Assembly (NCBI GenBank): GCA_947450115.1
Contig: CANFUE010000006.1
Location: forward strand, 1-64,000
Length of the DNA stretch: 64,000 nucleotides
Reading direction: 5' to 3'
Source of the DNA: Acidimicrobiaceae bacterium
GTDB lineage: Bacteria > Actinomycetota > Acidimicrobiia > Acidimicrobiales > Ilumatobacteraceae
Part shown: in pieces, positions 1 to 7,068 of the stretch
Layout of the letters: the number at the start of each line of letters is the position of its first letter
Position numbering within the stretch: the first letter of the stretch is position 1
Notes under the pieces: generated by a model
The model's database searches: none
Seen by the model: the letters and a program-made list of their open reading frames with translations, nothing else
What the model was told of the DNA's origin: nothing
Made by a program: the position numbers and the translations under genes

Positions 1-54
1 CCCACGACCCCCTGCTTGCAAAGCAGGTGCTCTAGCCAACTGAGCTACGTCCCC
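1..54 (-). tRNA. tRNA-Ala (anticodon TGC), truncated at window edge
   Basis: Read on the minus strand, this is a tRNA 5' part starting GGGGACG, with a D-arm (TAGCTCAGTTGG), an anticodon stem-loop CTGCTTTGCAAGCAG giving anticodon TGC (Ala), and the start of the variable loop. The T-arm and 3' acceptor strand lie outside the window. In many actinobacteria tRNA-Ile and tRNA-Ala both sit downstream of gyrA. Here tRNA-Ile is about 5.4 kb away, separated by protein genes. Confidence 0.93.
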
Positions 55-147
55 GTAGGGCGAGGGAAACTGTATCGGGGAAGTTCAGTTTTTCGGCGCG
101 CCTTGTTGCAAAAAGCGGAACATACGGCGACGAGAACACTTTTGGGG

Positions 148-948
148 TTAGATGATGTTCAAGGCGTCGAGGGTGGCAGCCGCGCCAGCCTGTGCCCCAC
201 TGTCGCCGCTCAGGGTCACGTGGTCGCTCCACTTTGCGCGCTTGGTAGCCCAAGAAACAAAGTCGTGGGCGGTGCCTGTAGCCGAGGCAAAAGCGGGGTT
301 GGCCCCAGGCACCACGCTCCACAGCCCCGCACCAGCGGCGGGCGGGGTGATGGCAAATGAGCTGGCAGCTGGGCCTTCAAAGACGAGGTTCACTCCCACC
401 GAACACGAGGCCAAAGCCGGGGCACACATTTCGGGTGTGCCAGCAAGCATCCATTCCAAGGTGGCACTGAGTGCTGCTTCGTCGCGGGGCAAGTTTGCCG
501 CTGCGGAAATGGCATGGCCAATGTCGTGGCGTAAATGGCAGTAGTGGTCGAACACAATGGCATTGCCCAAAATGTGCAACGGGTGCGAACCCAAGTTGGC
601 CATAGGGATCACCATGCTTGCGGTGGGCTCTTCTTGCATCGCGTTCAATGCAGCGAAACCCTTCTCGGCCCACTCGTTGTACTCGGCCATTACTTGCACT
701 GGCGTCCAGTTTTTGCGTGCCTGCACAGGAACCTCGGCATCAACCTCGGCGTCTTTTCCTTCACCGCCGGTAATAGAAGTGGGGTCGGCAATTTGGTGGA
801 ACACACTTGCCATGTGGCAGGCCACGTCTTGTACGCGCCAGTCGGTGCAACCCGACGCTGCCGACCACTGGTCTGCAGTGAGTGCGGCAAAGAGATTCTT
901 CGCGCGGTCTATTTCAACTTTCAGGGCGATCATTGCGGGTTTCGACAT
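148..948 (-). CDS. MDMPI_N / DinB-like TIGR03086-type protein (paralogue 1)
   Basis: This 266-aa protein has the layout of the maleylpyruvate isomerase N-terminal (DinB-like four-helix) family. It has an early TDWRVQDVACHM segment and a central FDHYCHLRHDI segment whose His and Asp residues are typical metal-ligand positions. The track ORF begins far upstream; the ATG at 948 is preferred because the family similarity starts at MSKPAMIALKVEI and because upstream sequence would overlap the divergent DUF393 gene. It is clearly paralogous to the gene at 41271-42065, sharing SGC-W near the N-terminus, MQEEP-AS-VIP in the middle and a related C-terminal THDFVSWATKR-type segment. The family uses mycothiol or metal in some members; the substrate here is unknown. 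Confidence 0.75.
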   Translation of the reverse strand: MSKPAMIALKVEIDRAKNLFAALTADQWSAASGCTDWRVQDVACHMASVFHQIADPTSITGGEGKDAEVDAEVPVQARKNWTPVQVMAEYNEWAEKGFAALNAMQEEPTASMVIPMANLGSHPLHILGNAIVFDHYCHLRHDIGHAISAAANLPRDEAALSATLEWMLAGTPEMCAPALASCSVGVNLVFEGPAASSFAITPPAAGAGLWSVVPGANPAFASATGTAHDFVSWATKRAKWSDHVTLSGDSGAQAGAAATLDALNII

Positions 949-964
949 GGCATGAGCATAGGTT

Positions 965-1336
965 GTGCACATGAGCGACCCGAACACGAATGACGCGTGC
1001 ATGATCTTTGACGATTCCTGCCCCATGTGCTCGGCTGCTGCGCGCTGGGTCGAGAAAAATACGAGCCTTGCTGTAGTGCCCGGCAGTACGTGGGAAAATG
1101 GTGCTGCGGGCATTGGTGCAGCCGAGCTCGATGCATCGGTATGGACCCTCGACAACACTGCGCCTGCACCGCGCAGTGAAGCACTTGCGGTGTCGTATAT
1201 TTTGCAACACAGTCGCCGTCGCATCTGGCGTATCGCGGGTCGAATCATCTCACTTTGGGGAATTCGCAGTGTCGCCAATGTGATCTATCGGTGGATTGCC
1301 CGAAATCGCCGCAGGTTCATGCGATCTCGGGGGTAA
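965..1336 (+). CDS. DUF393 (DCC1-like) thiol-disulfide oxidoreductase family protein
   Basis: This 123-aa protein opens with MIFDDSCPMCSAAARWV, the D-x2-CPxC signature of the DCC1/DUF393 family, which has a thioredoxin-like fold. The two cysteines are the likely redox pair. The C-terminal third is very basic (HSRRRIWRIAGR, RNRRRFMRSRG) and amphipathic, so it may associate with membrane. The start is either GTG 965 or ATG 971, two codons later. It is transcribed divergently from the MDMPI_N gene with only 16 bp between the starts and lies 9 bp ahead of the MgtE_N gene, so it may share a transcript with it. The partner protein is not apparent. Confidence 0.75.
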   Translation: MHMSDPNTNDACMIFDDSCPMCSAAARWVEKNTSLAVVPGSTWENGAAGIGAAELDASVWTLDNTAPAPRSEALAVSYILQHSRRRIWRIAGRIISLWGIRSVANVIYRWIARNRRRFMRSRG

Positions 1337-1345
1337 TCTCGCTGT

Positions 1346-2572
1346 ATGGCAGGCGAACTCATTTATGCATTTCGGGTGATGCGCCTGTCTCTGCTCGATG
1401 CAGGCGGTGCGCCCATTGGTCGCCTCGAAGACGTCGTGGTCGTATCGGGCCGTACTTCTTCTGCTCCACAAGTTTTAGGTTTCGTTGCCAACAGCCAGCG
1501 CCGCCGCATTTTTGTGAACGCCAACCGTGTGGCTTCACTCGACAATGCCGGTGCACGGCTGAAAAGTTGGGACGTCGACTTCCACCCCTTCAAGCCAAAA
1601 GAAGGTGAGCGCCTTCTCAAAATTGGCGTCATCAACCAAAAAGTGGGCGATGAAGTAGTGAGCGATGTGGCTTTGCGTTTGCGTGAAGACGGCCGCACAC
1701 CAGGTTGGGAAGTAAGCAAGGTGCGCCTTGCTCGTCGCAATGCATTGCGTCGCCGCCCCACTTATCGCTTGGTCGACTGGGATGCTGTTCCCACACTGTT
1801 TGCACCTACCACCGAAATGGCTGCTGAAGCAGCACGCTTGCGCGACATGCACCCGAGCGACGTGGCTGGTTTCGTGCGTGCACTTCCTCTCATCCAGCGT
1901 CGGCAACTTGCTGAAGCAATGGACGACGAACGTCTTGCCGACTTGTTGGAAGAACTTCCTGAAGCTGAACAGTTGCGCCTCATTGAAGGTCTCGATCTTG
2001 AGCGCCTCATGAACGTGCTCGACGAAATGGAATACGACGACCTTGCCGACCTCTTGGCCGAAATGCCTGGTGAACAACGTTCGCGGATTCTTGATGAAAT
2101 GGATGAAGACGATGCGGCCATGATGCGCCAGTTGTTGTCATACCAAGAAGGCACTGCAGGTGCGCTCATGACCCCCGACATCATTGTGCTTGGGCCTAAT
2201 GCCACTGTTGCTGAAGCACTTGCTCACATTCGCGACCCTGAGTGGCTCGTTTCTATTGCCGCTCAAGTGTTTGTTACTAACCCGCCATTTCGCGCACCTA
2301 CGGGTCGCTACCTCGGTGTGGTGCACTTCCAACGTTTGTTGCGCGAACCACCGAGCATGGAACTGGGTCGCTGCTTAGAACAAGAGCCCACCGTTACTGT
2401 CGACATGCCCGACCGCGAAGTTGCTGAAGTTCTTGCGTCATACAACATGCTCGCAATGGGTGTGTGCGATTCTGCACAACGGTTGCTGGGCGCAATTACT
2501 GTCGACGACGTTCTCGACCGTACGTTGCCTGCCGACTGGCGCCAACGTCGACGTCAGGCGGCTCCCAAATGA
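1346..2572 (+). CDS. MgtE_N and CBS-pair cytoplasmic protein
   Basis: This 408-aa protein carries a PRC-barrel-like N-terminal part (about 1-110) and then an MgtE intracellular N domain (about 165-270) with repeated acidic helices such as LADLLEELPEAEQ and LADLLAEMPGEQR. A CBS pair (about 270-400) follows, beginning GALMTPDIIVL. The membrane channel domain of true MgtE Mg2+ transporters is absent, so this looks like a soluble Mg2+/nucleotide sensor or a partner of a separate channel. The stop overlaps the ATG of the following DUF1003 gene (ATGA), showing translational coupling. MgtE_N/CBS plus DUF1003 is a recurrent actinobacterial pair. The regulatory role is inferred. Confidence 0.82.
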   Translation: MAGELIYAFRVMRLSLLDAGGAPIGRLEDVVVVSGRTSSAPQVLGFVANSQRRRIFVNANRVASLDNAGARLKSWDVDFHPFKPKEGERLLKIGVINQKVGDEVVSDVALRLREDGRTPGWEVSKVRLARRNALRRRPTYRLVDWDAVPTLFAPTTEMAAEAARLRDMHPSDVAGFVRALPLIQRRQLAEAMDDERLADLLEELPEAEQLRLIEGLDLERLMNVLDEMEYDDLADLLAEMPGEQRSRILDEMDEDDAAMMRQLLSYQEGTAGALMTPDIIVLGPNATVAEALAHIRDPEWLVSIAAQVFVTNPPFRAPTGRYLGVVHFQRLLREPPSMELGRCLEQEPTVTVDMPDREVAEVLASYNMLAMGVCDSAQRLLGAITVDDVLDRTLPADWRQRRRQAAPK

Positions 2573-3072
2573 AACGCCGCGAAGATATTTCACTGCCACG
2601 TCAGCGGCGTCGCGTTGGTGTGCGCTATGAGCCCGATGCATTCGGCCAATTTTCTGAATCCATTGCCCGCACTTTAGGAACCGCTCGCTTTTTGTTGTTC
2701 CAGAGCTTTGTATGCGTTGCCTGGTTGAGTTGGAACATTGTTACTCCACAAAGTTGGCACTTCGACCCCAACCCATTTGGTGTGCTCACCTTGGCATTGT
2801 CGTTGCAGGCTGCATATGCAGCCCCGCTCATTTTGCTCGCCCAAAATCGCCAAGAAGATCGCGACCGTCAACAAGCAGAAGTCGACCGTTCCGTTGCGTC
2901 GCGCACACAAGCCGATACCGAATTTCTTGCCCGCGAGCTTGCCGCTGTGCGTTTAGCGTTAGCCGACATGGTCACCATGGACGAATTGCGCGACCACTTA
3001 GAAACGCTTGTTGATTCTGTTGGTGAACTTACTGAGCGTATTGCTCCACAAGTTGCACCGCAGCCCGAGTAG
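2569..3072 (+). CDS. DUF1003 membrane protein
   Basis: This 167-aa protein is of the DUF1003 family. Its hydrophobic stretch FLLFQSFVCVAWLSWNIV is followed by a second one near LTLALSLQAAYAAPLILLAQ. The hallmark NRQEDRDR segment comes next, then a charged coiled-coil-like C-terminus with many Leu/Glu/Arg. The track ORF starts upstream inside the MgtE_N gene; the ATG at 2569 overlapping the preceding TGA is the natural start. The 3' end overlaps the convergent hydrolase gene by 44 bp. Its biochemical function is unknown; the operon partner suggests a link to divalent-cation physiology. Confidence 0.85.
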   Translation: MKRREDISLPRQRRRVGVRYEPDAFGQFSESIARTLGTARFLLFQSFVCVAWLSWNIVTPQSWHFDPNPFGVLTLALSLQAAYAAPLILLAQNRQEDRDRQQAEVDRSVASRTQADTEFLARELAAVRLALADMVTMDELRDHLETLVDSVGELTERIAPQVAPQPE

Positions 3073-3901
3073 CTGCGCTGTACGCCTCGGGGCGGCCCAA
3101 AGTAACGAAGTGATCGCCTTCCAGAGTGATGACTTGTGCATGCAAAGTTTCAATGAGTTGTTGTTGCTTTGCGGTTTTTACTAACTGGTCATTGGTGGTG
3201 AGCACATACGCCGTTGGTTTCTTCAGTTCGCCAGCCCACGGGCGCGCGTCGTACTTGCTGAGTGCCTCACCGGCTTTGCTCACAATGAATGTGTCGTTAC
3301 GACGAATTTCTCCAATGAGCCACGGCACATAAGAACGCACCGCGCCAACTTTGGGCATCATCCCCAGTAAGCGAGACTGCAATATGCGCGGCGTGTTCAG
3401 CCGGCGTAATACGGGTGAAGCACCACGCATGAGTGCCCACAGCGCTCGCTCTTGTTTAGTGGCACGCCATTCCAACGACGTTGCTTGCAACACCATTGCG
3501 CTCACTAACTCTGCGTGGCGTTGGGCAACAAACAAACTAATGGGGCCACCCATGGAATAACCAACGGTAATGACCCGGTTGATGCCGAGCGCGCGCACCA
3601 CTGCTGCGGCATCATCGGCACATTCTTCAAGAGAAAAAGTGCGCGTTGGTCGAATTCCTCGGCCATGGCCACGATGATCAATTCCTACGAATGAATAGTG
3701 CTGAGCTAATTCTTCATACGCGGTAAAGAACTGCACATCGCTGCTTGCGGTCCAGCCGTGCAACAACAAAAGTGTTGGTGCTAAAGGGTCGGCATGTTGG
3801 AAGTGTCGTACAAAAAATTCGCCGCGTTGAGGCACCGATACCACGCGGCCTTCTGGCAACCACGGAATGGGTCCGATATTTTTCATTTGCACGCGCTGCA
3901 C
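3029..3901 (-). CDS. alpha/beta hydrolase
   Basis: This 290-aa protein shows the alpha/beta-hydrolase pattern: an oxyanion-hole LLLHGW around 46-50, the nucleophile elbow GYSMGG with Ser116, and a probable Asp238 (TTNDQL) and His264 (EGDHF) completing the triad. The IDHRGHGRG motif near 74-82 is typical. There is no signal peptide, so it is likely cytoplasmic. The GTG at 3901 lies within the last codons of the Fur-family gene; an ATG five codons in (3886) is a possible alternative. It follows fur and the oxidoreductase on the same strand. The substrate (an ester, or a haloalkane- or lactone-type compound) cannot be assigned. Confidence 0.82.
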   Translation of the reverse strand: MQRVQMKNIGPIPWLPEGRVVSVPQRGEFFVRHFQHADPLAPTLLLLHGWTASSDVQFFTAYEELAQHYSFVGIDHRGHGRGIRPTRTFSLEECADDAAAVVRALGINRVITVGYSMGGPISLFVAQRHAELVSAMVLQATSLEWRATKQERALWALMRGASPVLRRLNTPRILQSRLLGMMPKVGAVRSYVPWLIGEIRRNDTFIVSKAGEALSKYDARPWAGELKKPTAYVLTTNDQLVKTAKQQQLIETLHAQVITLEGDHFVTLGRPEAYSAATRAAVQLVEQYAQ

Positions 3902-4350
3902 TTTCCCACTATGTCTAAGCGGTGATGTTCAAGAGTAAAGCCATTCGCTGATGCCAGTGTTGCCAAAGTGTCGTCGAGCTGTTGTTCCATATCGTGTGGA
4001 ATGTTGAAGTCGCTCATGGCACCACACTGTTGACAAATGAGATGGTGATGGTGCCCAATTAAGTTTTCTGATAATTCAAAACGCCCATATTCATCGTTGC
4101 TCATGAGGCGCGACACCACGCCCACGCTTTCCAGCACGGTGAGATTGCGATACACAGAACTTTGCGGCATTTTTTCTGTGACCAACAAAATGTCGGCAAT
4201 AGCCATGGGGCCTTTGGCTGCAACAAGAGCAGCAACTAGTGCGCGGCGGGCAGGAGTAAAACGTTGGTCTGCTTTTCGTAAACGCAGTGAGATTTCACTA
4301 TCCATCTCTTCATCGAGAACATGTTGATGAGAATGCTGTGCCATGGTCAC
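3883..4350 (-). CDS. Fur-family metalloregulator
   Basis: This 155-aa protein has the Fur winged-helix DNA-binding half (RFTPARRALVAAL to SSVYRNLTVLESVGVV) followed by the dimerisation half with the HHHH metal-binding cluster. It has a CQQC motif (ICQQCGAM) and a second C-x2-C at the extreme C-terminus (GKCSACK), which together would hold structural zinc. The overall pattern fits Fur or Zur; the sequence does not decide between them. The start is GTG 4350 or ATG 4344. It lies 6 bp after the oxidoreductase gene and overlaps the hydrolase start, so the three form an operon. No Fur box was recognised with confidence. Confidence 0.85.
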   Translation of the reverse strand: MTMAQHSHQHVLDEEMDSEISLRLRKADQRFTPARRALVAALVAAKGPMAIADILLVTEKMPQSSVYRNLTVLESVGVVSRLMSNDEYGRFELSENLIGHHHHLICQQCGAMSDFNIPHDMEQQLDDTLATLASANGFTLEHHRLDIVGKCSACK

Positions 4351-4356
4351 TCGTTA

Positions 4357-5292
4357 TTAATGAACGCCGTAAAACTGTTGAACGCGCACACCGGAATCTA
4401 AAACAGTTTCAAAAATAGCTGCGTTCGGTAATTCTTCGGCGCCCAAAGCAAAGACACCTGGGGCAAGAGCGGCATCGGTTCCGGCATGTTTGGCAATTTC
4501 GTGAGCTGTTGCAGCAGCAACTGCACCAGCAATATGACCCATCGGGTGAGCGGCTCCTGCAATTTCAACACTGCGCTCACCGTTTTTCACACCGCGCAGT
4601 TCCACACGTACTGCGCCCATGTCGCCGTCGGCATGTGGCGGAATGAGCATAGGAAGACGGCCCAAAATACGGTCGCGGCGCGTTGCCGATACGCGTGCAC
4701 TAATGCGGTTGACATGCGAAAAGCTGTGTTTCAACAGCACGGGGTCAGCAAGGTCGGCGCGATAGCAATCGCGCGAACCAATGGGTTCAGGGAACCAACA
4801 CAATTCGCGGCCACTTCCCGCGGGGCGCTTCAACCAATCGTCGTCGTGCCAGCCGAGTGCGGTTCCCGACAATACGCGGTGGTGTTGACGCGCACATTCG
4901 GGGCCTGCGGTTCCGTGAACGGCAACATGAATTTCGTCGTACTCATCGAATTTTGCTGCAAGATAATTCACCAACAACCCCGACAAACCAGGCGAGCACG
5001 CCGCGCCCACCACCAAGGTGCGCCCTGCGCTCAACGCATCGCTTTGCAGGTCGAGCAACGACAACACATCTTTTGAATCGTCGCCTACCGACACCACCGA
5101 ACAACCATGTTGCAGGAATCGCCGTGCTACTCGCTGATGGTGGCCAGCATGCGCCAAAATCACCACTTCGGTATCTTCAGGGGTTACTTCGTTGATGGTC
5201 TGGTGCGACACCGAGCGCACGTCGTGCCCGCTCTTGCGCAAAAGGTCGGCTGCATGTGTGCCAACAATGCCGGTTCCCACTACAACAATCAT
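4357..5292 (-). CDS. Rossmann-fold NAD(P)-dependent dehydrogenase (saccharopine-dehydrogenase-like)
   Basis: This 311-aa protein begins MIVVVGTGIVGTHAADLL, a clear GxGxxG dinucleotide-binding loop at residues 6-11. An early Rossmann domain is followed by a region resembling saccharopine dehydrogenase or homospermidine-synthase-type folds (AACSPGLSGLLVNYLAAKF). There is no signal peptide or membrane segment. It is the first gene of a run with fur and the hydrolase, so metal-dependent control is conceivable. The substrate is not recognisable from sequence. Confidence 0.68.
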   Translation of the reverse strand: MIVVVGTGIVGTHAADLLRKSGHDVRSVSHQTINEVTPEDTEVVILAHAGHHQRVARRFLQHGCSVVSVGDDSKDVLSLLDLQSDALSAGRTLVVGAACSPGLSGLLVNYLAAKFDEYDEIHVAVHGTAGPECARQHHRVLSGTALGWHDDDWLKRPAGSGRELCWFPEPIGSRDCYRADLADPVLLKHSFSHVNRISARVSATRRDRILGRLPMLIPPHADGDMGAVRVELRGVKNGERSVEIAGAAHPMGHIAGAVAAATAHEIAKHAGTDAALAPGVFALGAEELPNAAIFETVLDSGVRVQQFYGVH

Positions 5293-5334
5293 CTTGATTG
5301 ATCCTATGGGGAGATGAGCATCGCGAAATACGTG

Positions 5335-5466
5335 CTACTTGTTGGGGGTGATGTCACGCCAGCCGCCTTGTTGGGGTGGCACGTCGCCTTTGCCTTTCAC
5401 GCGCAAAGCCGTTGCCATACCAACTGCCACGCCCAGGGCGAGAAGTGCACGGCGGAAGAATTTCAT
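5335..5466 (-). CDS. 43-aa DLW-39-like small protein
   Basis: This ORF is too short for the track. On the minus strand it encodes 43 residues: a basic start (MKFFRRALLALG), a short hydrophobic segment (LLALGVAVGMATAL) and a polar tail ending GGWRDITPNK. Many actinobacteria encode a roughly 39-aa DLW-39 family protein exactly here, between tRNA-Ile and tRNA-Ala downstream of gyrA and DUF3566, so this is its positional and probable sequence counterpart. The ATG overlaps the last base of the genomically encoded CCA of tRNA-Ile, leaving no room for an independent ribosome-binding site. Its function is unknown. Confidence 0.62.
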   Translation of the reverse strand: MKFFRRALLALGVAVGMATALRVKGKGDVPPQQGGWRDITPNK

Positions 5467-5542
5467 GGTGGGGCTAGCAAGAATCGAACTTGCGACCTCA
5501 TCCTTATCAGGGATGCGCTCTAACCGACTGAGCTATAGCCCC
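5466..5542 (-). tRNA. tRNA-Ile (anticodon GAT) with encoded CCA
   Basis: Read on the minus strand this is GGGGCTA...TAGCCCC with discriminator A and an encoded CCA. The D-arm is TAGCTCAGTCGG, the anticodon stem-loop CATCCCTGATAAGGATG gives GAT, and the T-arm is GCAAGTTCGAATCTTGC. Without CCA the body is 5469-5542. It lies between DUF3566 and the 43-aa ORF, the usual actinobacterial position. Confidence 0.96.
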
Positions 5543-5564
5543 GCACGAATGCAGGTGGTGAAGC

Positions 5565-5993
5565 CTAACGGTCGAGGGGGTGACCCTCAACCACACGCGC
5601 GACGACTTCTTCTTCTAAGACAGAAACCCGCACTCCCCCCACCAAGTCGGCAATGAGGTTGAAAACCGCGGCCATCACCACGGCAAGACCGGTGAGCAAA
5701 AAGACGAAAAAGAGGCCCAAGATCCACAAATTATGGAAGATTTGGCCGCCATCGAAGCGGAAAGAGTCCCATCCGAAGGATTCCATGAAGCGCTCCACGT
5801 TGTCGACGGTGCCCGTTGCATTGGCCACATTCCAGATCAAAATGCTCGAAATGAGAACCATCACATAGAGCGCGAAGTGGAAAACGAGGGTGACTTTGAA
5901 AACACTCCATGGGTCGATGTCGCGCACCACACGGGTCACCCGGCGCACGCGAGGTGCGGGGGTGAGAGATTTTTCGAGCGATCGGCGAGCCAC
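5565..5993 (-). CDS. DUF3566 transmembrane protein
   Basis: This 142-aa protein is of the DUF3566 family, found just downstream of gyrA across actinobacteria. It has a basic N-terminus (MARRSLEKSLTPAPRVRRVTRVV) and the family segment DPWSVFKVTLVF. The first membrane helix is at about 33-57 and a second near 90-115 (LGLFFVFLLTGLAVVMAAVF). A GTG at 5993 is the start. Copy 1 of the direct repeat ends only a few bases upstream of this start, so the gene's native leader has been joined to repeat sequence. Its molecular function is unknown. Confidence 0.88.
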   Translation of the reverse strand: MARRSLEKSLTPAPRVRRVTRVVRDIDPWSVFKVTLVFHFALYVMVLISSILIWNVANATGTVDNVERFMESFGWDSFRFDGGQIFHNLWILGLFFVFLLTGLAVVMAAVFNLIADLVGGVRVSVLEEEVVARVVEGHPLDR

Positions 5994-5998
5994 GAGGT

Positions 5999-6033
5999 CA
6001 GTCTATGGCGCTATCGCGCCCTCACTTGCGTAA
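5999..6033. repeat. direct repeat copy 1 (flanks nucleotidyltransferase module)
   Basis: This 35-bp sequence starts CAGTCTATGGCGCTAT and ends TCACTTGCGTAA. It matches 6767-6800 in the same orientation with one substitution and one single-base indel. It contains a short inverted repeat, GGCGC-TATC-GCGCC. Its end supplies the last codons and stop of the nucleotidyltransferase gene, and its other end lies just upstream of the DUF3566 start. Confidence 0.85.
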
Positions 6034-6591
6034 TGCCTTGAGGTCGGCACTGAGGTTTCTTCCCCTGGCAAAACCGCGTTCTTCAATCAATTCAACTGCC
6101 CGTGTACTAAGTGCCCATTCATCTACATCGGCGATATCTGCAAGGTGTCTCAGGTCTTGGAGGTCGGTCTCCCGACCAGGTGCTACCGATAGAAGTTTGA
6201 GAGCAATGAGGTGTCCGATGCGGGCAACTGGAAGAACAGTTCCTTGCACAACCTCTATTCGCTGAGCGTCTTTTACTATTTCAGCTTCTACACCCGACGA
6301 AGCCACCAGCAAATCGATGCTGATGCCATCTGCATTCAACAGTCTCGTCATTGCAAGGCGCTCAACGGCTTCTTGTTCAACAACTGCAGCGATCTGAAAT
6401 CCACGTTTTACCAATGACTGCATCAACAACTCTGCGCGTTCGTCATTATCTACGGCTATTGCAAGGTCCACATCGCGTGTAAATCGAGGGTCGCAGTACA
6501 CCGACACAGCGAGTCCGCCCACTAGGCAACCCTCAACGCCTTCTTGCTTCAACAGCACCAGAACATCTGCCGCTGCTGAAATCAAACTCAT
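6022..6591 (-). CDS. AbiEii-like nucleotidyltransferase (putative toxin of a two-gene module)
   Basis: This 189-aa protein shows the minimal nucleotidyltransferase pattern: a GG pair at 25-26 (LVGGLAVSVY), then TRDVDLAI with Asp40 and Asp42 as the metal-binding DxD, and a later acidic stretch ISIDLL that can supply the third carboxylate. This fits AbiEii/MNT-type NTases, which act as toxins or as antitoxin-like modifiers in several toxin-antitoxin systems. The ATG at 6591 overlaps the stop of the preceding 57-aa ORF (ATGA). Its last codons come from direct repeat copy 1. Toxicity and substrate are inferred only from family and operon shape. Confidence 0.8.
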   Translation of the reverse strand: MSLISAAADVLVLLKQEGVEGCLVGGLAVSVYCDPRFTRDVDLAIAVDNDERAELLMQSLVKRGFQIAAVVEQEAVERLAMTRLLNADGISIDLLVASSGVEAEIVKDAQRIEVVQGTVLPVARIGHLIALKLLSVAPGRETDLQDLRHLADIADVDEWALSTRAVELIEERGFARGRNLSADLKALRK

Positions 6592-6761
6592 CGCGCCCTA
6601 ATTCGGCCCGGGGAATCGAGTGGGCGATCATGGAGCCACTGTGTGAGCAAAACGTCAATTTCCTCTTCGCGCACATCGGCATGCTCGCGTCTGAGTTGTG
6701 CACGCTTCATTGCGATGCCCTCCAAGTACATGACATCTACCGCAGCCAACGATTCGGACAT
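6588..6761 (-). CDS. 57-aa partner of the nucleotidyltransferase (putative antitoxin)
   Basis: This ORF is absent from the track because of its size. It encodes 57 mostly charged residues with a predicted helix-rich core: MKRAQLRREHADVREEEIDV, followed by LLTQWLHDRP and ending SPGRIRAR. To my recollection, similar short proteins with an LRREHP...EI...WL..RPGA pattern precede AbiEii-like nucleotidyltransferases in other bacteria. The stop overlaps the nucleotidyltransferase start by 4 nt, indicating translational coupling. The upstream sequence is direct repeat copy 2, which must hold or neighbour its promoter. It is probably an antitoxin or adaptor; this is inference. Confidence 0.7.
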   Translation of the reverse strand: MSESLAAVDVMYLEGIAMKRAQLRREHADVREEEIDVLLTQWLHDRPLDSPGRIRAR

Positions 6762-6766
6762 GCTCA

Positions 6767-6800
6767 CAGTCTATGGCGCTATTGCGCCTCACTTGCGTAA
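6767..6800. repeat. direct repeat copy 2 (flanks nucleotidyltransferase module)
   Basis: This 34-bp counterpart of 5999-6033 differs by one substitution and one missing C. It covers the end of the TadE-like gene (its last codons and TAG) and carries the inverted repeat GGCGC-TATT-GCGCC, which could act as a weak transcription-end hairpin. The repeats bracket 6034-6766, which holds exactly the two-gene module. Confidence 0.85.
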
Positions 6801-7060
6801 CTCACGGCTCGTTCACGCCCGTATTGCACCCACACCTCTACTGCTTGCAGGAGCGGGCCAATGCGGCGAAAGGAAATGAGGTCGGCGCCATTCGCTGTTG
6901 CTAAATGCGCTGCCCCTTCTTCGCCCATGCTCACCGCGGCAAGTGCTGCTGCATCGGCAGCAATGTGGGCACGCGTGCGTTCAATGGTTTGTGCGCCATG
7001 AGAGCCCAACACGTTGAGCACCATGGCAACAAGAACACCGCACGTGAGCACACTGAACAC
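6779..7060 (-). CDS. TadE/TadG-like membrane-anchored protein
   Basis: This 93-aa protein has one N-terminal membrane helix (VLTCGVLVAMVLNVLG) directly followed by the IERTRAHIAADAAALAAV segment typical of TadE/G-like (Flp pilus pseudopilin-type) proteins in actinobacteria. The remainder is short. The GTG at 7060 lies 8 bp after the gyrA stop, so it is read through from gyrA. No pilus-assembly ATPase is in the window, and a role in Tad pili is uncertain. Its 3' end coincides with direct repeat copy 2. Confidence 0.65.
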   Translation of the reverse strand: MFSVLTCGVLVAMVLNVLGSHGAQTIERTRAHIAADAAALAAVSMGEEGAAHLATANGADLISFRRIGPLLQAVEVWVQYGRERAVSYASEAQ

Positions 7061-7068
7061 GGAAAGAT

